Origin: [Clostridium] clostridioforme AGR2157
GTDB taxonomy: Bacteria > Bacillota > Clostridia > Lachnospirales > Lachnospiraceae
Length of the DNA: 64,000 nucleotides
Reading direction: 5' to 3'
Assembly (NCBI RefSeq): GCF_000424325.1
Contig: NZ_AUJR01000006.1
Location: 105,132 to 169,131 of the forward strand
Under the pieces are notes generated by a model, which was not told the DNA's origin, did no database searches, and was given only the letters and a program-made list of their open reading frames with translations. Shown here one piece after another: positions 8,663-16,263 of the stretch. The translations under genes were made by a program, and so were the position numbers. How positions within the stretch are numbered: the first letter of the stretch is position 1; the number at the start of each line of letters is the position of its first letter.

Positions 8663-9622
8663 ATGAAAAAAATAGTATTTAGCCACAACATACCAAAGGA
8701 GTATTATCAGGAATATACGCAGGGGCTTCGCGTAGTTACACCTGAAAATTCCATGGAGAGCTTTTCCAGGGAGGAGGCTGAGAGAGTCATAGAAGATGCA
8801 GATATCTTTATCTGTATTGGGGATTATACCTGTGACCAGGCGCTTATAGACAAGGGCAACAGCCTCAGGATCATAGGAAATATGGGGTCAGGCTATGATA
8901 ATGTGGAGGTGGCCTATGCAAAGAAAAAAGGCATACGGGTGCTGAATGCTCCGCGTTCTGTGGTGGATTCCACGGCTGAGATGACGATAGGGCTCATGAT
9001 GAGCGTATGCCGGGGAATCGTACAGTATGACCGTGAACTGAGAAAAGACCGGGTCTGCACGAGACAGCTGTTTTTCCGCAGGGATATGCTCCTAAACGGC
9101 AAGACGCTGGGTGTCATTGGTTTTGGAAGGATTGGGCAGGAGGTGGCCCGCAAGGCATATGGACTGGGTATGAAAATTGTCTTCTATCAGCCGGTGCCTG
9201 CGCCAGATGAGGCGGTCAGGGCATGCGGTGCTAAGGCAGTGGGCCTGGATGAGCTGCTGGAGACATCGGATGTCGTCACAATCCATATTCCATATACAGA
9301 AGAAACCCGTCACTACATAGACATGGAGAAGCTGGGACATATGAAGGAGACTGCCTATCTGATTAATGCGTCAAGAGGCGCCATCGTAGATGAGCGCGCC
9401 CTGGTGGATGCCCTTAATAACCATAAGATTAAGGGGGCGGCGCTGGATGTACATGAGTTTGAACCAAATATCTCGGCTGATATCGCTGAGCTTCCTAATA
9501 TTGTAATCACGCCTCATTGCTGTACAAATATAGCGGAGGTCAGGGTTGGCATGCTGCATGAGCTGTTGGAGGGAATCAGGCAGCTGTTAGAGGGAAAGAA
9601 TGCCCATAATATTGTCTGCTGA
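8663..9622 (+). CDS. D-2-hydroxyacid dehydrogenase (NAD-dependent)
   Basis: A 319-residue D-isomer-specific 2-hydroxyacid dehydrogenase. The NAD-binding loop reads GVIGFGRIGQE. The catalytic Arg is in NASRGAIVDE, the acid is expected in the segment after GAALDVHEFEP, and the catalytic His is in ITPHCCTN. These enzymes interconvert 2-keto acids and D-2-hydroxyacids (glycerate, lactate and 3-phosphoglycerate types) in the cytosol. Its placement 4 nt after tctA suggests it acts on the imported acid. The exact substrate cannot be read from sequence. A second, distinct enzyme of this family is at 15162. Confidence 0.88.
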   Translation: MKKIVFSHNIPKEYYQEYTQGLRVVTPENSMESFSREEAERVIEDADIFICIGDYTCDQALIDKGNSLRIIGNMGSGYDNVEVAYAKKKGIRVLNAPRSVVDSTAEMTIGLMMSVCRGIVQYDRELRKDRVCTRQLFFRRDMLLNGKTLGVIGFGRIGQEVARKAYGLGMKIVFYQPVPAPDEAVRACGAKAVGLDELLETSDVVTIHIPYTEETRHYIDMEKLGHMKETAYLINASRGAIVDERALVDALNNHKIKGAALDVHEFEPNISADIAELPNIVITPHCCTNIAEVRVGMLHELLEGIRQLLEGKNAHNIVC

Positions 9623-9637
9623 CGGACAGAAGATATG

Positions 9638-9666
9638 TTTAAATCTGGCATAAAAGGTGGTATACT
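9638..9666 (+). promoter_or_regulatory. Probable promoter of the FadR-type gntR gene
   Basis: TTTAAA at 9638-9643, a 17-nt spacer and TATACT at 9661-9666. It lies 31 nt upstream of the regulator start and just after the preceding dehydrogenase stop, so the regulator may be transcribed independently of the transporter operon. Confidence 0.55.
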
Positions 9667-9696
9667 TTAAGGAAAAGAAAAAAGGCGGTATTTGTC

Positions 9697-10422
9697 ATGA
9701 ACTTAAAAGCTGTCAAGAAAGTTAATATTGGAGACCAGGTGTACAATCAGATGAAAGACCAGATTATGTCGGGTGTTTGGGTGCCAGGCGAGAAGATACC
9801 TTCGGAAAATCAGCTTATGGAAGTATTTGGAGTCAGCCGGGGGACAGTGCGCCAGGCGATTCAGAAGTTGTCAGCAGTGGGACTTCTGGAAACCAGGAGG
9901 GGGGAAGGATCATATGTGGGCCAGCTGGGGCTGGCCAACTACTTTCAGAGTGCTGTGCCGGCTGCTTTCTTAAATGAAGATGAATTGAAAGAAGTGTTTG
10001 AGTTCAGGATGCTGTTTGAATGTGGGGTGGCTGAGATGGCTGCGGAAAATGCCACTGATGTTCAGATTAGGAAGCTGGAGAAAAATTATAAAAAGATGCT
10101 GCAAAACCTGGGGAATCTGGAAAAATACATAGAGATTGATTTTGAGTTCCATTGTCTTCTGGGAGAATGTACCCATAATACGTTAGTGTGCCAGATGTAT
10201 AAAACCATAGAAGATGCGCTGGTAATGTCCATCAGGGAAGGCACGGAGATGATTGGGTTTGAGCATGGCAGGAAGGACCACGGGCTGATTCTGAAAGCAG
10301 TACAGAATCATGATTCCCAGGCGGCCAGAGAAGCTATGCGGCATCATATAATCGATCATCCGGCACTGGCACTGGATGTTCCGGCTGAAACAAAAGTTGA
10401 CAGCTTAGTGAAACACATTTAA
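9697..10422 (+). CDS. GntR-family transcriptional regulator, FadR (FCD) subfamily
   Basis: A 241-residue regulator with an N-terminal winged helix (residues about 10-75, with IPSENQLMEVFGVSRGTVRQ as the core helix-turn-helix and GEGSYV in the wing). It is followed by an all-helical FCD ligand-binding domain from about 95 to 230. FCD metal/ligand residues are plausible at the DFEFH segment and the C-terminal histidines (HHIIDH). Regulators of this type usually repress sugar-acid or carboxylate genes and are released by a pathway acid. It lies between two catabolic units, so likely targets are the promoter at 5384 and/or its own promoter. Confidence 0.88.
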   Translation: MNLKAVKKVNIGDQVYNQMKDQIMSGVWVPGEKIPSENQLMEVFGVSRGTVRQAIQKLSAVGLLETRRGEGSYVGQLGLANYFQSAVPAAFLNEDELKEVFEFRMLFECGVAEMAAENATDVQIRKLEKNYKKMLQNLGNLEKYIEIDFEFHCLLGECTHNTLVCQMYKTIEDALVMSIREGTEMIGFEHGRKDHGLILKAVQNHDSQAAREAMRHHIIDHPALALDVPAETKVDSLVKHI

Positions 10423-10447
10423 ACGTATTTAAACAACTGAGACGATT

Positions 10448-10466
10448 GAAACAAAACGAAACAAAA
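10448..10466 (+). promoter_or_regulatory. Direct repeat upstream of the -24/-12 promoter
   Basis: Two copies of GAAACAAAA start 10 bp apart (10448 and 10458), about 65-80 bp upstream of the sigma-54 promoter. Spacing of one helical turn and this distance fit an upstream activating site for a sigma-54 enhancer-binding protein such as the one encoded at 16264. The repeat is seen; the role is inference. Confidence 0.35.
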
Positions 10467-10528
10467 TAAGCGGGCATAAAACATGACGTTCCATTGAAAA
10501 AAAGGATGTATATTGGGGAACAATGGAG

Positions 10529-10547
10529 TTGGCATGTTTTTTGCTTA
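10529..10547 (+). promoter_or_regulatory. rpoN-dependent: Sigma-54 (-24/-12) promoter
   Basis: TTGGCATG-N4-TTGCT places GG at 10531-10532 and GC at 10543-10544, with exactly 10 nt between them, which is the invariant sigma-54 spacing. Only one position differs from TGGCACG-N4-TTGCW. It is about 75 nt upstream of the first gene (10621) of the operon that ends beside a sigma-54 activator, so it is very probably the operon promoter. Confidence 0.85.
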
Positions 10548-10620
10548 TTATATAATTTACAGAAGCTGCTGCTCTCAGTGCACAAGGGTAAGCAAGGAAC
10601 AAGGTAAGGAGGAGTGTAAG

Positions 10621-11475
10621 GTGAAACTATGTTATCAGGTGGCTACGCCGGATGTGGCGATTGCTGATTCCGTGACAGCATACCAGGGAAGCCTGGATAA
10701 AAGTTTCGGGGATCTGGGAAGGCTGGGATATGACGGGGTGGAGCTTATGACCTTGAATCCCGGTGAATTAGACTGGAAGGAAGTTAAGGATACAGCAGAG
10801 AAGAATGGCTTGTCTGTGGTCCTGGTGTGTACCGGGGAGATTTACGGGCAGTTGGGCTTAAGCTATACGAATCCGGATGAAAGAATCCGTATGGAGGCCA
10901 TCCGCAGGAGCAAGGAAATCATTGACTTTGCCAGTTATCTTGGGGCGAATATCAACATTGGCCGGGTACGGGGACAATATTGTAAGCAACTGACCAGAGA
11001 TGAAACACAGGAACTGGCAGTGAAAGCCTTCCGGGAATTGGCAGATTATGGGGCGCCAAAGGGAGTGAATATCGCGCTTGAGACAGTGACAATCATGCAG
11101 ACAAATTTTATCAATACCCTGGCAGAGGGAGCGGATATGGTTGACCGGGTGGACCGGCCTAATTTCCGCCTGATGATGGATATCTTCCATCTGAACCTGG
11201 AAGAGAAGGATATATATGAAGCCATCCGCCGTTACAATCCGTATAATATTCATGTACATCTGGCGGACAACAACCGGCGGTACCCTGGCCACTGCGGACT
11301 GGACTTTGAGAAGATATTGAGCACCTTTAAGGAATGTGGTTATGATGGGAATTACTGTACCGAGATATTTCAGATTCCTTCGATGGAAGAGGCGGCGAAA
11401 GGGGCAATCGCCCACCTGAGGCCCATTGCAGACAAGGTGTATGGAAAAAAGACGGAAAACTTATATAATAACTGA
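10621..11475 (+). CDS. Sugar phosphate isomerase/epimerase-like TIM barrel protein
   Basis: A 284-residue xylose-isomerase-like TIM barrel protein, the first gene after the sigma-54 promoter. Likely metal ligands are Glu in IALETVTIMQ, Asp in LMMDIFHLNL, His in IHVHLADNN and Glu in YCTEIFQIPS. The spacing resembles hydroxypyruvate isomerase, tagatose 3-epimerase and inosose dehydratase relatives. I chose the GTG at 10621 because AAGGAGGAGTGTAAG ends directly before it and the family start (KLCYQVATPD) follows. The longer in-frame extension overlaps the promoter. It is one of three paralogous barrels in the region. Confidence 0.82.
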   Translation: MKLCYQVATPDVAIADSVTAYQGSLDKSFGDLGRLGYDGVELMTLNPGELDWKEVKDTAEKNGLSVVLVCTGEIYGQLGLSYTNPDERIRMEAIRRSKEIIDFASYLGANINIGRVRGQYCKQLTRDETQELAVKAFRELADYGAPKGVNIALETVTIMQTNFINTLAEGADMVDRVDRPNFRLMMDIFHLNLEEKDIYEAIRRYNPYNIHVHLADNNRRYPGHCGLDFEKILSTFKECGYDGNYCTEIFQIPSMEEAAKGAIAHLRPIADKVYGKKTENLYNN

Positions 11476-11483
11476 TAACAGAT

Positions 11484-11507
11484 AACTGGCAGCGCCAACT
11501 GCCGGTT
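11484..11507 (+). promoter_or_regulatory. Hairpin in the 10621-11524 intergenic gap
   Basis: AACTGGCAG pairs with CTGCCGGTT (9 bp including one G-U), with a 6-nt loop, 16 nt upstream of the next start. It could stabilise the upstream message or tune translation of the next gene. It looks superficially like a -24/-12 element, but the GG-to-GC spacing is 11. Confidence 0.4.
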
Positions 11508-11523
11508 GGAGTCGGAGGATCAC

Positions 11524-12183
11524 ATGAAAAGTATAGCATTAATCCATACAGTAAAGAGCGTGGCGGCAGGCTTTGACGACAGCCTGAGGAATTACCTGGG
11601 ATATGAAGTGAAGATACATAACCTGTGGGACGATTTTCTGGCAAATAATCCCAACGAGATTGGGGAGTTCACCATACAGAACCGCAACCGCCTGCTCTGC
11701 GATATGAAGGCCCAGGAGCTGACAGGAGCGGATATCATTGTCACCACCTGCTCCACGCTGACCCCTGTGGTGGAGATGATTCGGCCCTTTATCCGGGTTC
11801 CCGTCATTGCCATTGACGATGCCATGGCCAGAAGGAGCGTCCTCTACGGAAAGCGCATTATGGTCATGGCCACAGCGGAGAGCACGGTGGGCCCCACTGT
11901 CTCAAAGATTAAGGCTGAGGCGGATAAGGCGGGAAGGGAAGCAGACATATCCACCTGCGTGTGCATGGACGCATTCCATGCCATGAAAGCCATGGACATG
12001 AAGAAGCACGACATGATTCTCAGGGAAAAGGCCGGGGAACTTAGCGGCTATGACTGTATTGTCCTTGCCCAGGCATCCATGGCCCATCTGGAAGACGAGA
12101 TAGCTTCCATCACAGGCTGCCCTGTCCTTACCAGCCCCAGGCTGTGCATGGAAGAAATCAAGAATAAATTGGAGGAGATATAG
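11524..12183 (+). CDS. Asp/Glu racemase-superfamily protein lacking the second catalytic Cys
   Basis: A 219-residue protein of the Asp/Glu/hydantoin racemase superfamily. The first catalytic cysteine is present in VTTCSTLTPVVEM. The second, which in racemases sits in a VLGC segment near the C-terminus, is replaced: the equivalent segment reads VLAQASM. One-cysteine members (arylmalonate decarboxylase and maleate isomerase-like enzymes, and sugar-phosphate isomerases) do decarboxylation or isomerisation rather than amino-acid racemisation. GTCGGAGGA precedes the ATG at 11524. The next gene begins 2 nt after its stop. A role in carbon-acid isomerisation or decarboxylation is inference. Confidence 0.8.
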   Translation: MKSIALIHTVKSVAAGFDDSLRNYLGYEVKIHNLWDDFLANNPNEIGEFTIQNRNRLLCDMKAQELTGADIIVTTCSTLTPVVEMIRPFIRVPVIAIDDAMARRSVLYGKRIMVMATAESTVGPTVSKIKAEADKAGREADISTCVCMDAFHAMKAMDMKKHDMILREKAGELSGYDCIVLAQASMAHLEDEIASITGCPVLTSPRLCMEEIKNKLEEI

Positions 12184-12185
12184 AG

Positions 12186-13013
12186 ATGACGAATGAGAGA
12201 AAAGAGGAGTTACAGAGACAATGCAGCAAATTCCGGAACGACCTGATTGACCTGCTTCACAGCATCCAGACAGGCCACCCCGGCGGTTCCCTGTCATGTA
12301 CGGAGATACTGACGTCCCTTTATTTTGAAATCATGCATGTGAATCCCGAGAATCCTGAGATGGAGGGAAGGGATCACCTGATTCTGTCCAAGGGCCACGC
12401 GGCACCCATGCTGTATCTGGTGCTGGCAGAGAAAGGCTTTTTCGCCAAGGAGGAGTTAAAGACCCTGCGCCAGATGAACAGCATGCTTCAGGGCCATCCG
12501 TGCGTACATAAGACTCCGGGCGTGGAGCTGTCCACAGGTCCTCTGGGGCTGGGACTTTCCGCCGGCCTGGGCATGGCCATGGCAGACAGGATTAAGGGAC
12601 TGGATTCCTATACCTATGTGGTCATGGGCGACGGAGAGATTGAGGAAGGCTGTATCTGGGAAGCTGCCATGTCCGCATCCAAGTTCGGGGCAGACCATCT
12701 GATTGGAATACTGGACAACAACGGAGTACAGCTGGACGGCACCCTGGAGGAAATCATGCCAATGGGAGACATCGGGGCAAAATGGAGAGCATTTGGGTGG
12801 AACGTGGTAACATGTGACGGCCATGATGTGGAGGATTTCTGCCGGGCCGTTGAAGAGGCGAAGAAGACCAAAGGCCAGCCTTCCCTGATTCTTGCAAACA
12901 CCGTGAAGGGCAAGGGCGTTTCCTTCATGGAAGGAAAGAACACCTGGCACGGCAAGGCCATCAATGATAATGAATACGCACAAGCGAAAGCAGAATTAGG
13001 AGGTGCCAGATAA
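12186..13013 (+). CDS. Transketolase, N-terminal (TPP-binding) subunit
   Basis: A 275-residue split transketolase subunit. The thiamine diphosphate motif begins VMGDGEIEEGCIWE and ends in LDNN; substrate-binding histidines are seen in QTGHPGGS and SKGHAAPM. With the next gene it makes a heterodimeric (alpha2beta2) enzyme transferring two-carbon ketol units in the cytosol. Split transketolases occur in pentose/erythrulose metabolism and in branched-sugar catabolism (for example the apulose-4-phosphate AptA/AptB type). No sugar kinase accompanies it here. It overlaps the next gene by one base (TAATG), implying translational coupling. Its ribosome site (GGAGGAGA) lies inside the end of the preceding gene. 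Confidence 0.93.
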   Translation: MTNERKEELQRQCSKFRNDLIDLLHSIQTGHPGGSLSCTEILTSLYFEIMHVNPENPEMEGRDHLILSKGHAAPMLYLVLAEKGFFAKEELKTLRQMNSMLQGHPCVHKTPGVELSTGPLGLGLSAGLGMAMADRIKGLDSYTYVVMGDGEIEEGCIWEAAMSASKFGADHLIGILDNNGVQLDGTLEEIMPMGDIGAKWRAFGWNVVTCDGHDVEDFCRAVEEAKKTKGQPSLILANTVKGKGVSFMEGKNTWHGKAINDNEYAQAKAELGGAR

Positions 13014-13948
13014 TGGGAGAAAACATAGCAATCCGTGACGCTTACGGCGCAGCGCTTAAGGAGCTGGGAGAACAGAATGAGAAAATCGTGGGCCTGGAGG
13101 CGGATGTGGCTTCCTCCACAAAGAGCGGTATTTTTGGAAAGGCATTTCCGGAACGTTACTTTAATGTGGGCATAAGCGAGCTGGATATGGTATCCATGTC
13201 AGCCGGGGTTGCCAGGGAGGGGTTGATTCCTTATGTAAATACATTCGCGGTGTTCCTGACCACCAGAGGAGCAGACCCCATACAGAGCCTGATTGCCTAT
13301 GACAAGCTGAACGTGAAGCTCTGCGGCACCTACTGCGGGCTTTCCGACTCCTATGACGGGGCCAGCCACCAGGCCATTACCGACCTGGCGTTTGTAAGAG
13401 CCATCCCCAATATGACGGTGATTACAGTGGCTGACGCAGTGGAGACAAAAAAGGCGGTATTTGCCATCGCAGACCATCAGGGCCCTGTATATTTAAGGCT
13501 CAGCCGCGCGGCAGCTCCTGTGTATTATACTGAGGACATGAAATTTGAGATTGGCAAGGGCATCACGGTCAGGGAAGGCAGGGATGTGACCATCATCACC
13601 ACGGGAACCGTGCTGCACAAGGCCCTGGCAGCGGCAGAGCTTCTGGAAGCAAAAGGAATTCAAGCAAGAGTGGTGGATATGCATACCATCAAACCCATTG
13701 ACGAGGAACTGATTATAGAATGCGCCAGGGAGACAGGCGCCATCGTGACAGTGGAGGAACACTCTGTCTGCGGCGGACTGGGAAGCGCTGTGGCGGAAGT
13801 CCTGGCAGAGCATATGCCTGTACCCATGACCCGCATCGGGGCGACTGACTTTGCAGAATCCGGGGATTACGAGCAGCTTTTGGTGAAATACGGCTATGGC
13901 CCGGAATCCATTGCGGAAAAATGCGCGGAAGTGATGAAACGCAAGTAG
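13013..13948 (+). CDS. Transketolase, C-terminal (pyrimidine-binding) subunit
   Basis: A 311-residue partner of the preceding gene. It carries the Pyr domain (GLEADVASSTKSG and the Glu in ISELDMV) and the C-terminal transketolase domain (VTVEEHSVCGGLGSAV). Length is normal for split transketolase beta subunits. ATG overlaps the stop of the alpha subunit by one base. After its stop the message runs 217 nt to the next gene through short AGTACAGAAAA-like repeats, with no terminator visible, so the operon probably continues. Confidence 0.93.
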   Translation: MGENIAIRDAYGAALKELGEQNEKIVGLEADVASSTKSGIFGKAFPERYFNVGISELDMVSMSAGVAREGLIPYVNTFAVFLTTRGADPIQSLIAYDKLNVKLCGTYCGLSDSYDGASHQAITDLAFVRAIPNMTVITVADAVETKKAVFAIADHQGPVYLRLSRAAAPVYYTEDMKFEIGKGITVREGRDVTIITTGTVLHKALAAAELLEAKGIQARVVDMHTIKPIDEELIIECARETGAIVTVEEHSVCGGLGSAVAEVLAEHMPVPMTRIGATDFAESGDYEQLLVKYGYGPESIAEKCAEVMKRK

Positions 13949-14165
13949 GTACAGAACGGCCAGTATAGAAAAATCAGTACAGAGAAATCAGTACAGAAAA
14001 GTCAGGAGGGAAGGCGCGCCTATAACGTACCCTGAACCTGGCCTGGGAGCTGGTGTGACAAGGACCTGATGATACAGGACCTGCATTTGATATAGATATA
14101 CATTTGGAAGTAAATGGAATTGAATCAAACAAGATTTGCAAACAGAAATAAGGAGGTATATAATT

Positions 14166-15068
14166 ATGAAAGACCCAATTCAGAAATATTTTCAGGTAGG
14201 AACCATACAGTGGATGACCCATCCTCCGGTGAATTATCCCATAGTGGATTCCGTTAAGACCATCTGCTGTGACGAATACTTCAGTGCCCTGGAAATAACC
14301 CACATCGAGGACCAGGAGACAAAGGACAAGGTAAGGGATATGCTGGCCCAGGGCCATATGAAGGTGTGCTACGGCGCCCAGCCCCGTCTGCTGGGACCCA
14401 AGCTTAACCCCAATGACCTGGACGAGGAAGGCAGGAAGAAGGCGGAGGCTGTCCTGATTGATTCCATTGATGAGGCCCAGTACATGGGTGCAAAGGGAAT
14501 TGCATTCCTGGCAGGAAAATGGGAACCGGAGACAAAGGACCAGGCATATGTCCAACTTCTTAAGACCACCAGGGCTGTGTGCGGCCATGCTGCATCCAAG
14601 GGAATGATGGTGGAGCTGGAAGTCTTTGACTTTGACATGGATAAGGCAGCCCTCATCGGACCGGCTCCCTATGCGGCCAGGTTTGCGGCGGATATGCGCA
14701 CCACCCACAACAATTTCGGCCTGCTGGTAGACCTTTCCCATTTCCCCACCACCTACGAGACTTCCAGGTTCGTGATTCAGACACTGCGTCCCTATATCAC
14801 CCACCTGCACATCGGTAATGCAGTGGTGAAGGAAGGCTTTGAGGCATACGGCGATCAGCATCCAAGGTTCGGGTTCCCTGACAGTGCCAACGACACAGAG
14901 CAGCTTGTGGACTTCTTTACCGTCCTGAAGGAGGAAGGCTTCTTTAATAAGGAAAATCCCTATGTATTGTCTCTGGAGGTAAAGCCGTGGGCAGATGAGG
15001 ACGGAGATATCATACTGGCTAACACCAAGAGAGTCATCAACAGGGCCTGGGCGCTGGTAGAGGATTAA
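14166..15068 (+). CDS. Sugar phosphate isomerase/epimerase-like TIM barrel protein
   Basis: A 300-residue xylose-isomerase-like barrel. Landmarks are VELEVFDFDMD (Glu ligand), LLVDLSHFPTTYE (Asp and His), ITHLHIGNAVVKEG (His) and LSLEVKPWADED (Glu). It resembles the minus-strand protein at 4255 in the HIGNAV and SLEVKP/SLEVRP segments, so those two are closer to each other than to the barrel at 10621. AAGGAGGTATATAATT precedes the ATG at 14166. Sugar-acid or ketose isomerase roles are plausible, and a D-apiose-isomerase-like function could be considered given the split transketolase, but this cannot be decided here. Confidence 0.82.
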   Translation: MKDPIQKYFQVGTIQWMTHPPVNYPIVDSVKTICCDEYFSALEITHIEDQETKDKVRDMLAQGHMKVCYGAQPRLLGPKLNPNDLDEEGRKKAEAVLIDSIDEAQYMGAKGIAFLAGKWEPETKDQAYVQLLKTTRAVCGHAASKGMMVELEVFDFDMDKAALIGPAPYAARFAADMRTTHNNFGLLVDLSHFPTTYETSRFVIQTLRPYITHLHIGNAVVKEGFEAYGDQHPRFGFPDSANDTEQLVDFFTVLKEEGFFNKENPYVLSLEVKPWADEDGDIILANTKRVINRAWALVED

Positions 15069-15161
15069 AGCGCGTCTGTAAAATCCTTGTGCCAGGAGCG
15101 GGCCTGACAGAGGCCTGCAAGAGCGGATAGAATAGAACAATCAGAAAACGGAGGAATAAAC

Positions 15162-16121
15162 ATGAAAATCGTAGTTTTAGACGGATATACAGAGAATCCC
15201 GGTGATTTAAGCTGGGAGGGACTTGCAAGTTTAGGGGAGCTGACCGTATATGACAGGACTCCTGCTGACAAGATTGCAGAGCGGATTGGGGATGCCGAGG
15301 CGGTTTATACCAATAAGACCCCAATCAGCGCAGAGACCATCAAACAGTGCCCTAATTTAAAGTTCATCGGAGTGCTGGCTACGGGCTACAATGTGATTGA
15401 TACAGCGGCAGCCAAGGCAGCAGGCGTGATCGTGTCCAACATCCCAACCTATGGTACGGATGCGGTTGCGCAGTATGCCATTGCCCTTTTGCTGGAGCTG
15501 TGCCACCACATCGGGGAGCATTCTGACTGCGTGAAGGCAGGGGAGTGGACCCACAATGCTGACTGGTGCTTCTGGAAGCATCCCCTGGTAGAGCTGGCCG
15601 GAAAGACATTTGGCGTCATCGGCTTTGGAAGGATTGGACAGAGGACAGCCAAAATCGCGGAGGCACTGGGCATGAAGGTGCTGGCGTATGACGAGTATCC
15701 CAACAAGGCGCTGGAAACAGACAACTGCAGATATGCTTCCCTGGACGAGCTTCTGGCACAGGCTGATGTCATCAGCCTTCACTGCCCGCTGTTCCCGTCC
15801 ACAGAGGGAATCATCAACAAGGATTCCATTGCAAAGATGAAGGATGGAGTAAAAATCATCAATACCTCCAGAGGTCCTCTGATTGTGGAAAAAGACTTAA
15901 GAGAAGCGCTGGACAGCGGAAAGGTCAGCGGGGCAGCCGTGGACGTGGTATCCAAAGAGCCTATCCGCGAGGACAATCCTCTTCTGGGCGCCAAGAATAT
16001 GATTATTACCCCACATATTGCCTGGGCTCCGAAGGAATCCAGACAGAGACTTATGGACATTGCAGTGGATAATCTGAAACATTTTGTAGACGGAGCGCCA
16101 CAGAATGTGGTAAATAAATAG
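15162..16121 (+). CDS. D-2-hydroxyacid dehydrogenase, glycerate/hydroxypyruvate reductase-like
   Basis: A 319-residue D-2-hydroxyacid dehydrogenase with GVIGFGRIGQRTAK (NAD loop), Arg in NTSRGPLIVE, Glu in VVSKEPIRED and the catalytic His in ITPHIAWAPKESR. The PHIAWA segment and overall spacing are typical of hydroxypyruvate reductase/glycerate dehydrogenases. It closes the sigma-54 operon and may reduce a hydroxypyruvate- or glyoxylate-type product of the upstream enzymes. It is distinct from the dehydrogenase at 8663. AACGGAGGAATAAAC precedes the ATG. Confidence 0.88.
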   Translation: MKIVVLDGYTENPGDLSWEGLASLGELTVYDRTPADKIAERIGDAEAVYTNKTPISAETIKQCPNLKFIGVLATGYNVIDTAAAKAAGVIVSNIPTYGTDAVAQYAIALLLELCHHIGEHSDCVKAGEWTHNADWCFWKHPLVELAGKTFGVIGFGRIGQRTAKIAEALGMKVLAYDEYPNKALETDNCRYASLDELLAQADVISLHCPLFPSTEGIINKDSIAKMKDGVKIINTSRGPLIVEKDLREALDSGKVSGAAVDVVSKEPIREDNPLLGAKNMIITPHIAWAPKESRQRLMDIAVDNLKHFVDGAPQNVVNK

Positions 16122-16263
16122 TAGGACAGTCAGACAGCCTGCAGCGCAGGCCCATGACAGACGCCGGGCGGAGAAGCGGGCATGAGAATGCTTTGATTCC
16201 CCCCGGCGTATTTCCGTATTGGCGGATACGGGGCAGATACAGAGGGAAAGAGGGCGTGAATTC

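Noticed and set aside
13974..15140. 388-codon minus-strand frame antisense to the TIM barrel gene at 14166
   Set aside because: It is a shadow of a clear plus-strand gene in an operon; no motif or ribosome site supports it.
16214..16236. GG-N10-GC match before the sigma-54 regulator
   Set aside because: The -12 side lacks the TT of TTGC, and the sequence is better explained by the CCGTAT/ATACGG inverted repeat in the leader.
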